DNA of 64,000 bases from Acetobacteraceae bacterium H6797 (GTDB lineage Bacteria > Pseudomonadota > Alphaproteobacteria > Acetobacterales > Acetobacteraceae). Positions 39,106 through 47,414 of the stretch are shown piece by piece. Every line of letters starts with the position of its first letter. Position 1 is the stretch's first letter. A program made the translations under genes and the position numbers. The stretch lies in assembly GCA_015223225.1 (NCBI GenBank), contig JADFCQ010000003.1, forward strand, positions 496,001 to 560,000. Direction: 5' to 3'. The notes beneath the pieces are model-generated. The model worked only from the letters and a program-made list of their open reading frames with translations. It searched no databases and was not told the DNA's origin.

Positions 39106-40122
39106 TCAGACGCGCAGCAGTGTCTTGATCGCGCGGCGTTCGTCCATGGCCTTGTAGCCTTCAGCCACGTCAGCAAGGGGAAGTTCCAGATCGAAGACCT
39201 TGCCTGGATTGATCTTACGCTCGAGCACGAGTTCCATCAGATGCGGCAGGAACCGGCGCACCGGAGCCGGACCGCCGAGCATCCCGGTCTGCGAGAAGAA
39301 CAGCGATTGTCCGTCGAGCTCGACACCGTGCGGGACGCCGACATAGCCGATCATGGCACCGGGGCGGGCGCTTTGAATCGCCTGTGTCATCGATTCTTTC
39401 GTACCGACACACTCAAGAACGGCATCGGCGCCGATGCCCTGCGTCAGATCCTTGATCCGGGCCACGCCCCGATCTCCACGCTCCGAGACGATGTCGGTCG
39501 CGCCGAATTCGAGGGCGAGGTTCTGGCGCGTCTTGTGACGGCTCATCGCGATGATCCGCGCAGCGCCCATCTGTTTGGCTGCAAGGACCCCCATGAGGCC
39601 GACCGCGCCGTCGCCTACGACGGCCACCGTCGAGCCAGGCCGCACGCGCGCGGCGTCCGCCGCATACCAGCCAGTGCCGAGCACATCCGAGGCCGCCAAG
39701 AGGCTCGGGATCAGATCGTCGGAGGGAATCTCCTCGGTTGCAACCAGGGTGCCGTCGGCGAGCGGCACGCGTGCCAGCGGCGCTTGCGCGCCGGTCATGA
39801 ACTCACGCTTTTCGCAGGAGGACTGGAAGCCGAAGCGGCAATGCGGGCAGGTATTGTCGGACAGGCAGAAGGAGCCAACGACAAACTGTCCAGGCCGGAC
39901 AGTAGCGACGGCGCTCCCCACTTCCTCGACGATGCCGCAATATTCGTGACCCATGTGCAGAGGCGAGGTGACGTCGTTCAGACCCCGGTACGGCCAGAGA
40001 TCGGAGCCGCAGATGCAGGAGGCCGACAGGCGGATGATGGCGTCGGTCGGGTGCAATATCTTCGGCTCGGCGACCTCCTCGCAGCGTACGTCGCCTGCTC
40101 CGTAGAGAATAGTTGCCAGCAT
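39106..40122 (-). CDS. Zinc-dependent alcohol dehydrogenase
   Basis: The 338-residue medium-chain dehydrogenase from ATG 40122 has AAGGAG seven bases upstream. The catalytic zinc region is CICGSDLWPYRG and GHEYCG; the structural zinc Cys are in SFCLSDNTCPHCRFGFQSSC; the Rossmann motif is VVGDGAVGLMGV. The pattern resembles the IMP-dehydrogenase-like or threonine-dehydrogenase-like Zn alcohol dehydrogenases often found beside LysR genes. A longer frame from 40197 lacks a site. A hydrolase gene lies upstream on the same strand after 127 bp. Confidence 0.9.
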   Translation of the reverse strand: MLATILYGAGDVRCEEVAEPKILHPTDAIIRLSASCICGSDLWPYRGLNDVTSPLHMGHEYCGIVEEVGSAVATVRPGQFVVGSFCLSDNTCPHCRFGFQSSCEKREFMTGAQAPLARVPLADGTLVATEEIPSDDLIPSLLAASDVLGTGWYAADAARVRPGSTVAVVGDGAVGLMGVLAAKQMGAARIIAMSRHKTRQNLALEFGATDIVSERGDRGVARIKDLTQGIGADAVLECVGTKESMTQAIQSARPGAMIGYVGVPHGVELDGQSLFFSQTGMLGGPAPVRRFLPHLMELVLERKINPGKVFDLELPLADVAEGYKAMDERRAIKTLLRV

Positions 40123-40249
40123 TTTTGTTCTCCTTCGATCCGGTCGGCCTGATTCAAATGGCCCGTTTTTGTGTGAGGGTGATCCTGCTGGACGCAAAAT
40201 TGCAGGGTCGCGCTGCGGCCAGTCGGAGTAGAAGGCGACTCTGAGCCCC

Positions 40250-41203
40250 TCAGGCCGCCAGGTTCGTGGTGAAAAAGGATTGCAGCTTGTCCCAGGGGAT
40301 CAGGCTGGCCCTGTCATAGAGATCGACATGGGTCGCACCCGGAACGATGTGCAGCTCCTTCGGCTCCGATGCTTCTCTATAGGCGTCCTCGCTGAAATAC
40401 CGGGACTCCGCTTCGGAGCCCGCCACGAACAGCAGGGGCCGCGGCGAAACCAGCCCGAGGTTTTCGAACGGACGCGCGCTCGACATGGTCGCGTTGCTGG
40501 TCATCGAGAAGGAGGTCGGTGTCCTCGGGTGCTGACCGCGCGGCGTATGGTAGTAGTCGTGGAACTCGCGGAAGATGCGCGGCATGTCGTCGGTGACTTC
40601 TGTTGGCGCGCCTCCGGCCATCTTCACCTCCGCTCCCGCGGCCTCGGCCCAACGCTGCTCACCGACCGCTTCGAGCATCGCGCGATATTCCTTCTCGGTC
40701 TGGCTCTTGCCAAAACCTTCGCGGACCATGCCGCCAATGTCGTACATGCTGATGGTGGCAAGCGCCTTGATGCGCGGATCGATTTCTGCCGCCGCGAGGG
40801 AAAACCCGCCGGAGCCGCAGACGCCGATGACGCCGATCCGGTTGCGATCGACCTCGGGCTGGACGCCGAGGAAATCGACGGAGGCGCTGAAATCTTCAGC
40901 GAATATCTCGGGCGAAGAGATGCGTCGCGGTTCGCCACCGCTCTCGCCGCCAAAAGAGGCATCGAAAGCCAGTGTGATGAAGCCGCGCTCCGCCATGGAC
41001 TGTGCGTAGAAACCGGCGGTCTGCTCCTTCACTCCGCCATAGGGATGGCCAACGACGAGAGCGGCTCCGGGCGCATCGGCACTCGCGGTCTTCGGGCTGT
41101 ACATGTCGGCGACGATGTCGATACCGACACGGTTCCTGTAGGTCACTTTGCGATGGTTGACGGCATCGCTTTTCGGAAAGGTCTTGTCCCAGTCCTGGGT
41201 CAT
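40250..41203 (-). CDS. Alpha/beta hydrolase with Cys nucleophile (GVCGSG)
   Basis: The 317-residue protein from ATG 41203 has a strong AAGGAG eight bases upstream. HPYGGVKEQTAGFYAQ and the elbow GVCGSGGFS (Cys nucleophile) with a final GATHVDLYD make it the third member of the dienelactone-hydrolase-like set (with 9684 and 25612). Unlike them it has no signal peptide at this start. A frame extension upstream reads FAVLAPGAGPTFAQG, which looks like a worn signal-peptide end, so export may have been lost. Lies downstream of the flavodoxin gene. Confidence 0.85.
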   Translation of the reverse strand: MTQDWDKTFPKSDAVNHRKVTYRNRVGIDIVADMYSPKTASADAPGAALVVGHPYGGVKEQTAGFYAQSMAERGFITLAFDASFGGESGGEPRRISSPEIFAEDFSASVDFLGVQPEVDRNRIGVIGVCGSGGFSLAAAEIDPRIKALATISMYDIGGMVREGFGKSQTEKEYRAMLEAVGEQRWAEAAGAEVKMAGGAPTEVTDDMPRIFREFHDYYHTPRGQHPRTPTSFSMTSNATMSSARPFENLGLVSPRPLLFVAGSEAESRYFSEDAYREASEPKELHIVPGATHVDLYDRASLIPWDKLQSFFTTNLAA

Positions 41204-41204
41204 G

Positions 41205-41288
41205 TCAGTTACTCCTTGTGCAAAAGTTGGCCCCGCCCCAGGGGCAAGCACCGCGAAGGCCGCTTTTTCCGAGTCCACGCTTTTGCAT
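41205..41288 (-). pseudogene. 27-codon leader ORF, N-terminal relic of an aldo/keto reductase
   Basis: An ATG at 41288 preceded by AAAGGAAAG opens MQKRGLGKSGL, the typical first residues of Tas/YajO-type aldo/keto reductases (usually continued EVSALGFGC). After residue 11 the likeness ends and a stop comes at 41205, one base before the hydrolase start. It looks like the start of a deleted reductase gene that now serves as a translated leader for the hydrolase. The identification rests on 11 residues. Confidence 0.4.
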
Positions 41289-41318
41289 GTGTTCTTTCCT
41301 TTCGAGATCCATGAATTG

Positions 41319-41885
41319 TCACGCACGGATCAGATCGATCGTGCGCAGCCAACGCTCGACAGCCGGCCCGGCCGTGTCGGCGTCCTCGCCTTCGATGTCG
41401 AAGCCGTCGAGCAGCCTTGCGCGTGGCGCCATCTTCGCGATCACGGCCGCGCTCTCGCCGCGCCCGTAACCCTTGTGGCTGCAAAACGGCGCGACGGTCT
41501 TGCTGGAAAGGTCGTGGCCGGAAAGGAAGGTCCGCATGACCGGCGGCAGCGTCATCGCCCAGATCGGATGACCGAGCAGCACGATGTCATATGTGCCGAG
41601 CGCGGCCATCGTTTCGCGCAGTGGCGGATGGTAATCCCGCGCCCGCTCCTGTCTGGCCTGCTCGACCGTCGCCTCGTAGTCGGCCGGATAGGCGGTCGAC
41701 GGGACGATGTCGAAGCGGTCGCCGCCGACGAGGCGATGAATATGATCCGCAACTCGCCTCGTGTTCCCGGTTCGGGAAAAGCAGGCCGTCAGGATACGCC
41801 GGCCGGACGGCGCGGGCTGCCCGCAGGCGACGGTTGCCCAGACCAGCATGCCGCCGATCAGGAATGTTCGCCGTGAAGATTCCAT
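41319..41885 (-). CDS. Exported flavodoxin-like protein
   Basis: The 188-residue protein from ATG 41885 starts with an RRTFLIGGMLVWATVACG segment, a Tat-like or lipoprotein signal (Cys at about residue 21). The flavodoxin fold follows: ILTACFSRTGNTRRVADHI binds the FMN phosphate (usual T/S-x-T-G-N-T), then DIVLLGHPIWAMTLPPVMRTFL. The upstream frame extension to 42374 lies antisense-shifted in the cupin gene and is not coding. An exported flavodoxin is rare; it could be a second extracytoplasmic flavin carrier of this island. Confidence 0.8.
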   Translation of the reverse strand: MESSRRTFLIGGMLVWATVACGQPAPSGRRILTACFSRTGNTRRVADHIHRLVGGDRFDIVPSTAYPADYEATVEQARQERARDYHPPLRETMAALGTYDIVLLGHPIWAMTLPPVMRTFLSGHDLSSKTVAPFCSHKGYGRGESAAVIAKMAPRARLLDGFDIEGEDADTAGPAVERWLRTIDLIRA

Positions 41886-41911
41886 GGCAATCCGCGCTCC
41901 CTCGTGGCGGC

Positions 41912-42307
41912 TCACTTCGAGCCGCGATAATCCTCGTCCGTGACCTGCTCCATCCAGTCGACGGCCTTGCCGTCGAGAGCTTCGGCGATGGCGACGTGGC
42001 TCATCGCGACTTCCGGCGAAGCGCCATGCCAGTGCTTCTCGCCAGGTTCGAACCAGACGATGTCGCCGGGACGGATTTCCTCGACCGGACCGCCTTCGCG
42101 CTGGACGCGGCCAAGGCCCGCAACCACGAGCAGCGTCTGTCCGAGGGGGTGGGTGTGCCATGCCGTGCGGGCGCCCGGCTCGAACGTCACGGTCGCGGCG
42201 CTGAGATTGCCGCTTCCGCTGAACGGCGCATCGACGCGGACCGAGCCGGTGAAATACTCTGCCGGGCCTTTGGCGGAGGCAGCAGATCCTGCCTTGGTGA
42301 TTTTCAT
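41912..42307 (-). CDS. Small cupin, (R)-hydroxynitrile lyase-like (copy 4)
   Basis: The 131-residue single cupin has no signal peptide. [41 protein letters not shown] and [17 protein letters not shown] give the full family pattern. ATG 42307 has AAAGGA seven bases upstream. It is the first gene of a minus-strand run (cupin, flavodoxin, GxCxG hydrolase, alcohol dehydrogenase). The TTAG box copy B lies 89 bp upstream. Confidence 0.88.
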   Translation of the reverse strand: MKITKAGSAASAKGPAEYFTGSVRVDAPFSGSGNLSAATVTFEPGARTAWHTHPLGQTLLVVAGLGRVQREGGPVEEIRPGDIVWFEPGEKHWHGASPEVAMSHVAIAEALDGKAVDWMEQVTDEDYRGSK

Positions 42308-42390
42308 GTACGTGTCCTTTCACGGGAATGAGCGAAGTATCCAACGCACGGTTCTTCGCACTGCATTGAATCATAGTGCGGAGCCATTCC

Positions 42391-42440
42391 TGTGATTAGA
42401 CGCTAAATACTGAATGGCTCTATATGGCTTATTCATAAGT
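42391..42440. promoter_or_regulatory. TTAG-N3-CTAA element (copy B) without its LysR gene
   Basis: TTAG-ACG-CTAA at 42396-42406 is followed by GAATGGCTC and, further on, TTATTCATAAGT. That layout matches copy A up to the point where LysR paralogue 2 starts (ATTCATAAGTG), but no LysR frame follows. The box therefore looks like the regulator side of a LysR-target intergenic region whose regulator has been deleted. The divergent cupin operon remains. Confidence 0.5.
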
Positions 42441-42526
42441 CAGGCCTGACATGGGCTTGCCCCCTTGTCGGGAGTTGCACGCCTCTGCCGTCCGAGGCGT
42501 CGCGCTCGCCGGTCAACCGTTCCGAT

Positions 42527-43246
42527 TCAAAGCCTGTTCTTCACGCTGTAGCGCAGCCAGATACTGTCGCCTTCGGCCTTCTCAACGCTCTTCAGCGCGA
42601 ACTCCACCGGCGCGCTGGCCGACAAGTGGGCCGACTTCTCGAACAGCGTCACCGTGTCGTTCTCACCGTCGGCAAGCGGTGCGATCACGAGGCTGAGTTC
42701 GTCGACGAGCCCGGCTTGCAGAAACGACCAGTTGATGAAGCCGCCGCCGGACAACATCAGCGTGTCGATATTGAACAATGCTTTCAACTTCTCGGCCGCA
42801 ACCTTGCAGTCGAGCTGCTCCTTCCCGGCGATGATGTAGGATATTCCTTTTTTTCGCAGGAAATCTCGATAGGCGTTGCTCGCCTTCTCGCTCAGCACCT
42901 CGATAATATGGGCAGGCGGACGGTCCTTGTATTCGAGCGTATTCGTTTCCCAGCCGATTCTTCCCGACGCATCCACCGAGACGTAATGCATCTCGGCGCC
43001 CTTAACCGCGACATAATCGCCGTCAGGCACCGGCGGCGCGTTCTCATCGAGAGCGGGCTTCCTGTAGTGCGTGAAGTTCTCGTCCGTCGTCACCCGGCCG
43101 CAAAGCCATGCTTGCGGATGATAAAGGCTGTTCGTGCGCTCGTATGCCTCCGCCGGTCCCTTGATCGCGCCAGTATCCATGTACGGGCCGGTGATCTTGC
43201 CATCGAGCGCGGTCAGCATGTGACAAATAATACGAGGTCTGTTCAT
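42527..43246 (-). CDS. Dihydrofolate reductase-family / RibD C-terminal domain protein
   Basis: The 239-residue protein from ATG 43246 (GGAG upstream) begins RPRIICHMLTALDGKITG, the start of the RibD C-terminal/DHFR-like fold. LMLSGGGFINWSFLQAGLVDELSLVIAPL near residues 165-195 is the hallmark second half (usual GG-x-x-N-x-x-LL-x-x-GLVDEL). Such proteins are NADPH-dependent reductases of unknown substrate, related to riboflavin biosynthesis reductase. Divergent from the LysR gene at 43418. Confidence 0.88.
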   Translation of the reverse strand: MNRPRIICHMLTALDGKITGPYMDTGAIKGPAEAYERTNSLYHPQAWLCGRVTTDENFTHYRKPALDENAPPVPDGDYVAVKGAEMHYVSVDASGRIGWETNTLEYKDRPPAHIIEVLSEKASNAYRDFLRKKGISYIIAGKEQLDCKVAAEKLKALFNIDTLMLSGGGFINWSFLQAGLVDELSLVIAPLADGENDTVTLFEKSAHLSASAPVEFALKSVEKAEGDSIWLRYSVKNRL

Positions 43247-43350
43247 CGGTTTTCTCCATCGAACCAGTTTGGGTAGCTGGAAGATCTGGCCTTGTGCCTC
43301 CAGGAGGCGCCAGCGAGAGGCACCATTCCCGTTCAAGCGCTTATGGGGAA

Positions 43351-43417
43351 TTTAGCCCTAGTGGATTGCCTTGATTAGGAGCTAAATTGCGCAAGCCTCT
43401 ATACTGGATTTTTATAT
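43351..43417. promoter_or_regulatory. TTAG-N3-CTAA element (copy C) upstream of LysR paralogue 3
   Basis: TTAG-GAG-CTAA at 43375-43385 inside GATTAGGAGCTAAAT; its centre is 38 bp before the ATG of the LysR gene, as in copy A. A second related half, TTAG-CC-CTAG, lies at 43352-43361. Upstream on the minus strand is the DHFR-family gene, so this is the divergent control region. LysR boxes usually occur as T-N11-A palindromes in such regions. Confidence 0.55.
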
Positions 43418-44311
43418 ATGCATCGGAACGAGTACGGAGATCTCGCCGCCTTCGTCGTAGTCGCGGAAGAAGGAAGTTTCACACGGGCGGCGGCTCGCAT
43501 GGGCACCTCGCAGTCGGCGCTCAGCTACACCGTGAGCCGGCTGGAAGAGCGGCTGGGCCTGCGCCTGCTCGCCCGGACGACACGCAACATTTCCGTGACC
43601 GAGGCTGGAGCCAAGCTGCTGGTGACACTGAAGCCCGCCTTCGAGGACATTCGCCGCAGTCTCGATTCCCTCGATGAACTGCGCGGAAAGCCGGCAGGCA
43701 CGATCCGCATTACGTCCACCCGCAGCGCCGCCGATACCATCCTCATGCCGGTCGTACGCGGCTTGATGGCGGAGTATCCCGACCTTCACATCGAGGTCTC
43801 GATCGACCAGAAGCTGTCCGACATCGTCGGCGAAGGCTTTGACGCGGGCATACGCCTGGGCGAACAGGTCGAAAAGGACATGATCGCGGTCCGCATCTCC
43901 CCCGATCTGGAAATGATGGTGGTCGGTTCGCCGGGCTATTTCAAGAAATACGGAAAGCCTGAAACGCCGCACGACCTGATGCGACACAACTGCATCAACT
44001 TGCGCCTGCCGACAAAGGGCGATCTCTATTCCTGGGAGTTCGAGAAGGATGGCCGCCCGCTGAATGTCCGGGTCCAGGGCCAGTTCATCTGCAACGACGT
44101 GCCGATGATTATCGACACCGGACTGCAAGGCGGTGGACTGGTCTGCCTTCCCAATGACACTGTGCAGGATCTGATCGCCGAAGGACGTCTTGTCCGCGTG
44201 CTTGAAGACTGGTGCCCGCCCTTTCCAGGCTATCACCTTTATTACCCTAGCCGACGGCAGAATTCGCCGGCGTTCACTCTTCTCGTCGATCACCTACGTT
44301 GGCGTGGCTAG
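43418..44311 (+). CDS. LysR-family transcriptional regulator, paralogue 3
   Basis: The 297-residue regulator has the helix-turn-helix EGSFTRAAARMGTSQSALS, the shared middle IRLGEQVEKDMIAVRIS and the shared end FPGYHLYYPSRRQNSPAFTLLVDHLR. It is the closest relative of paralogue 2 by eye. Last protein gene of the element before the tRNA-Arg locus. Probable targets are the divergent DHFR-family gene and itself. Confidence 0.92.
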   Translation: MHRNEYGDLAAFVVVAEEGSFTRAAARMGTSQSALSYTVSRLEERLGLRLLARTTRNISVTEAGAKLLVTLKPAFEDIRRSLDSLDELRGKPAGTIRITSTRSAADTILMPVVRGLMAEYPDLHIEVSIDQKLSDIVGEGFDAGIRLGEQVEKDMIAVRISPDLEMMVVGSPGYFKKYGKPETPHDLMRHNCINLRLPTKGDLYSWEFEKDGRPLNVRVQGQFICNDVPMIIDTGLQGGGLVCLPNDTVQDLIAEGRLVRVLEDWCPPFPGYHLYYPSRRQNSPAFTLLVDHLRWRG

Positions 44312-44555
44312 CGACGAGCATCGCATGGCATCGTCGCACACTTTGCGCCAAGCTGGCGTCTCCGACGTTGCCTCCACTATGCAGGGTTCACTTGGCGAGG
44401 CTTGATCGCTTGCGCTTAAACTCGGTCGTACATCGAGCCGCACTGGCTCGGTCGATGTCGTTCGTCAGCTTGCAGCAGGAGAAGGCTCGCTTCATGGCGA
44501 CTTACGCGGCTCGCCGGATCGCGCGGCGTTCGCATCCAAAGCAGATTTTAGGGAG

Positions 44556-44632
44556 TGGCGCACCCGACAGGATTCGAACCTGTGACCTTCGGCTTCGGAG
44601 GCCGACACTCTATCCAGCTGAGCTACGGGTGC
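44556..44632 (-). tRNA. tRNA-Arg(CCG)
   Basis: Read on the minus strand, a complete cloverleaf: acceptor GCACCCG pairs with CGGGTGC, followed by GCCA including an encoded CCA. The D arm is GCTCAGCTGGATAGAGT, the anticodon arm TCGGC-CTCCGAA-GCCGA gives anticodon CCG (Arg), and the T arm is ACAGGTTCGAATCCTGT. Its 3' end faces the ICE. It differs from the broken copy at 44881-44924 in the anticodon stem, so the two are not recent duplicates. Confidence 0.95.
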
Positions 44633-44880
44633 ATTGACATTCAGATAGTGTCCGCGACCGAGCAGGGTCAATCACGAATCCAACAATCGAACGGATGCAA
44701 ACGGAGTGGGCCAAAGGCTCTGCCGATCGTCGCCGTTCGTACTCTACACACTCCCTTCAGTTTGCTTCCGCGGTGCTTCCGTGACCACGGAAGCAGTTTT
44801 CCTGTTTCCTTCGAGTTCCGCCAATCGCTTGGTTTTCCTCGATTTTCTTCGCCTTCACCCACAACGCACTTGACTTAGCC
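44633..44880. other. Spacer between intact and truncated tRNA-Arg (probable junction of the element)
   Basis: No gene. It holds a short inverted repeat TTCCGTGACCACGGAA (44776-44791), with TCCGTG and CACGG arms, that could be a recombinase or regulator site. The sequence ends directly at the anticodon stem of the tRNA fragment. It is probably element DNA adjoining the attachment site, or the remnant of an earlier insertion. Confidence 0.35.
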
Positions 44881-44924
44881 TTGCCTTCGGAGGGCAACGC
44901 TCTATCCAGCTGAGCTACGGGTCC
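44881..44924 (-). pseudogene. 5' half of a tRNA-Arg(CCG), broken after the anticodon stem
   Basis: On the minus strand, GGACCCGTAGCTCAGC and the rest of the D arm, then the anticodon arm TTGCC-CTCCGAA-GGCAA, are all present. After GG the tRNA sequence stops: no variable loop, T arm or 3' acceptor strand follows. It shares 22 identical bases with the intact tRNA at 44556-44632 over the acceptor and D arm. It is adjacent to ordinary chromosomal genes, so it is probably the chromosomal target gene cut by insertion of the element. Confidence 0.7.
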
Positions 44925-44996
44925 AGCGCCCTCCCTTTAGCCCGCCATGCGCTGCGGGGGAAGCCCCCGACTGCATCCGATTCGCCCCCGGTCAGG

Positions 44997-45530
44997 TCAC
45001 GGGTAGCGGATAGCCACCACCTCGATCTCCTCCACCCCTTGCGGCAGGCGAAGCTTCTTCAGATCGCCCACCCGCATCCCCAACAGGCAGCGCGCGACGG
45101 GCGAAACCCAGGAAATCAGCCCCTTATCGGCATCGGCCTCTTCCATGCCGACGATGGTCACCGTCGTCTCGCTGTCATCCTCGCGGGCATAGGTCACGGT
45201 CGCGCCGAAAAACACCTGGTCGCGCTTGGTCTGGGCTGCCGGGTCCACCACCTGGGCCTTTTCCAGCCGCTTGCGCAGGAAGCGCACCCGCCGGTCAATC
45301 TCGCGCAGCCGGCGCTTGCCGTATTGGTAATCGGCATTCTCGCTCCGGTCGCCGAGCGAGGCGGCCCAGGAGACGATCTCGACCACCTTCGGCCGCTCCT
45401 CCGTCCAGAGCTGGCGTAGCTCTCCGGTCAGGGCAGCATGGCCCGCGGGGGTCATGTAGAAGGGCGTGCCGGGCGGGATGCCGGGGGGCAGACCGCCCTC
45501 GTCATCGTCGTCGTCATCCTGGGGCGGCAC
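44997..45530 (-). CDS. greB: Transcription elongation factor GreB
   Basis: The 177-residue protein stimulates transcript cleavage by stalled RNA polymerase. It has an acidic N-terminal extension (QDDDDDDE), then the coiled coil (MTPAGHAALTGELRQLW, GDRSENADYQYGKRRLREID, RRVRFLRKRL) and the C-terminal FKBP-like domain (GLISWVSPVARCLLGMRVGD). The YGKRRLREIDRRVRFL pattern distinguishes GreB from GreA. First clearly chromosomal gene beyond the element. Confidence 0.9.
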   Translation of the reverse strand: MPPQDDDDDDEGGLPPGIPPGTPFYMTPAGHAALTGELRQLWTEERPKVVEIVSWAASLGDRSENADYQYGKRRLREIDRRVRFLRKRLEKAQVVDPAAQTKRDQVFFGATVTYAREDDSETTVTIVGMEEADADKGLISWVSPVARCLLGMRVGDLKKLRLPQGVEEIEVVAIRYP

Positions 45531-45558
45531 GCGAAACTCCTCGGGAGGGCAGCGGCCG

Positions 45559-46593
45559 TTATACGCAAAAGACCCGTGCCGCCAAGGGGATGAGCCTCAG
45601 CTCCGCCCCCGGCGAGAAACGCCCCGCCGGCGCCTCGGCCTCGATCAGCCGCCCGCCCGCCTCGATCTCCAGCAGGTCCCGCTGCCCATCGCGGCGGATA
45701 TGGCGCAGGACGCCCTCGCCGCCCGGCTCCACCGCCCAATCCTGCGGCCCCAGGAAGGCCAGGACGGGCCCAGGGCGGGCGCCATCGGCCAAGGCAACCC
45801 TCTCCGCCGGCACCACCCCCTCGAACCCTTCCAGCCGCAGTCCCTCGGCCCCCAGCACGGCCGGAAACTCCCGTCCCAGCCCCAGGAAGCGTGCCACGAA
45901 GGCATCGGCGGGGCGTTCCAGCAGCGCCATGGGCGTATCGGCCTGCACGATCCGCCCCTCGCGCATGATGGCGACGCGATCGGCCATGGCCATCGCCTCC
46001 TCCTGGTCATGCGTCACGAAGAGGCTGGTCAGCCCCATCTCGTCATGCAGCGTCCTGAGCCAGCGGCGGAGGGATTGCCGCACCTCGGCATCCAGCGCGC
46101 CGAAAGGCTCGTCGAGCAGCAGCAGACGCGGCTCGATGGCCAGCGCGCGGGCGAGGGCCACACGCTGCCGCTGCCCCCCCGAGATCTGGTCCGGATAACG
46201 TCGCCCCAAATCGCCGATCTGCATCCTCTCGAGCAGCCCATTCACGCGCTCGCTGATCGCCTTTTCGCCGGGGCGATGGCCGCGCGGGCGAACCCGCAGC
46301 CCGAAGGCGACATTCTCGAACACCGTCATATGGCGGAACAGCGCGTAGCTCTGGAAGACGAAGCCGATGCCCCGCGCACGCGCCGGCACCGGCGCCAGGT
46401 CGCGCCCATCGAGCAGCAGCCGGCCCTCATCGGGAAAGTCCAGCCCGGCGAGGAGGCGCAGCAGCGTCGTCTTGCCCGAGCCGGATGGGCCGAGCAGCGC
46501 CACGAATTCCCCCCGCCGCACCGAGAGCGAGACCTGCCGCAGCGCCTGCGCCTCGGAAAACCGCCGGCTGACGCCCTCGATCTCGAGACTCAT
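45559..46593 (-). CDS. cysA: Sulfate/thiosulfate ABC transporter ATP-binding protein
   Basis: The 344-residue ATPase has Walker A GPSGSGKTT (about residues 35-43), the Q-loop FQSYALFRHMTV, signature SGGQRQRVALARA, Walker B LLLLDEPFGALD and the H-loop VTHDQEEA. A C-terminal TOBE-like regulatory region follows. ATG 46593 overlaps the cysW stop (ATGA). CysA energises sulfate uptake together with CysT and CysW. Family and operon position are clear; the molybdate/sulfate distinction rests on the neighbours. Confidence 0.93.
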   Translation of the reverse strand: MSLEIEGVSRRFSEAQALRQVSLSVRRGEFVALLGPSGSGKTTLLRLLAGLDFPDEGRLLLDGRDLAPVPARARGIGFVFQSYALFRHMTVFENVAFGLRVRPRGHRPGEKAISERVNGLLERMQIGDLGRRYPDQISGGQRQRVALARALAIEPRLLLLDEPFGALDAEVRQSLRRWLRTLHDEMGLTSLFVTHDQEEAMAMADRVAIMREGRIVQADTPMALLERPADAFVARFLGLGREFPAVLGAEGLRLEGFEGVVPAERVALADGARPGPVLAFLGPQDWAVEPGGEGVLRHIRRDGQRDLLEIEAGGRLIEAEAPAGRFSPGAELRLIPLAARVFCV

Positions 46594-47414
46594 GCCATCA
46601 CCCTGCGGCCGGTGCGCCGTTCCAGCAGAACCTTGGCGCCCAGCGTGACCAGCGCCAGCAGCGCGAGCAGGGCCGCGACCGCGAAGGCGCCGACGAACTG
46701 ATACTCGTTGTAGAGGATCTCGACATGCAACGGCATGGTATTGGTCTCGCCCCGGATACGGCCCGACACGACGGCGACGGCGCCGAATTCGCCCATCGCC
46801 CGGGCATTGCAGAGCAGGACGCCGGAAAGCAGCGCCCAGCGGATATCGGGCAGCGTCACCCGCATGAAGGTCTGCCAGCCCGAGGCGCCGAGCGTCGCCG
46901 CCGCTTCCTCCGCCTCGCGCCCCTGCTCGATCATGAGCGGGATGAGCGTGCGCGCCACGAAGGGGAAGGTCACGAAGACGGTGGCCAGCACCAGGCCGGG
47001 TAGCGCGAAGATGATCTGCACATCCCGCGCCTCCAGCCAGGGGCCGAGCCAACCCTGGGCGCCGAAAAGCAGCACCCAGACCAGGCCCGAAATCACCGGC
47101 GAGACCGAGAAGGGCAGTTCGATCAGCGCGATCAGCAGGCCTCGCCCGCGAAAGCAGAACTTCGCGATGCACCAGGCGCCCGCGATGCCGCCGATGGTAT
47201 TCACCGGCACGGCAACGGCCGCGACCAGCAGCGTGAGCCTGATCGCCGATTGCGCATCCTCGTCCGCCAGTGCGGCAATCGCGGGGCCAAGCCCGCGCCG
47301 CAGCGCCTCGGTGAAGACGGCGATCAGCGGCAGCAGCAGAAACAGCCCGAGCACGAGCACCACCAGCAGGATCAGCAGCCGCGGTGCCCAAGGACCGTCG
47401 CGCGCCGGGCTCAT
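46590..47414 (-). CDS. cysW: Sulfate ABC transporter permease CysW
   Basis: The 274-residue inner-membrane permease has about six helices and the cytoplasmic coupling motif [22 protein letters not shown]. The end contains GEFGAVAVVSGRIRGETNTMPLHVEILYNEY, characteristic of CysW. Its start overlaps the cysT stop and its stop overlaps cysA (ATGA in both cases). Confidence 0.93.
   Translation of the reverse strand: MSPARDGPWAPRLLILLVVLVLGLFLLLPLIAVFTEALRRGLGPAIAALADEDAQSAIRLTLLVAAVAVPVNTIGGIAGAWCIAKFCFRGRGLLIALIELPFSVSPVISGLVWVLLFGAQGWLGPWLEARDVQIIFALPGLVLATVFVTFPFVARTLIPLMIEQGREAEEAAATLGASGWQTFMRVTLPDIRWALLSGVLLCNARAMGEFGAVAVVSGRIRGETNTMPLHVEILYNEYQFVGAFAVAALLALLALVTLGAKVLLERRTGRRVMA

Noticed and set aside
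41886..42374. N-terminal extension of the flavodoxin frame
   Set aside because: It overlaps the cupin gene out of frame and has no likeness to any protein; the RRTFL signal start at 41885 is preferred.
44431..44457. Imperfect hairpin CATCGAGCC/GGCTCGGTCGATG after LysR paralogue 3
   Set aside because: A bulge interrupts the stem and there is no T run; too weak to call a terminator.
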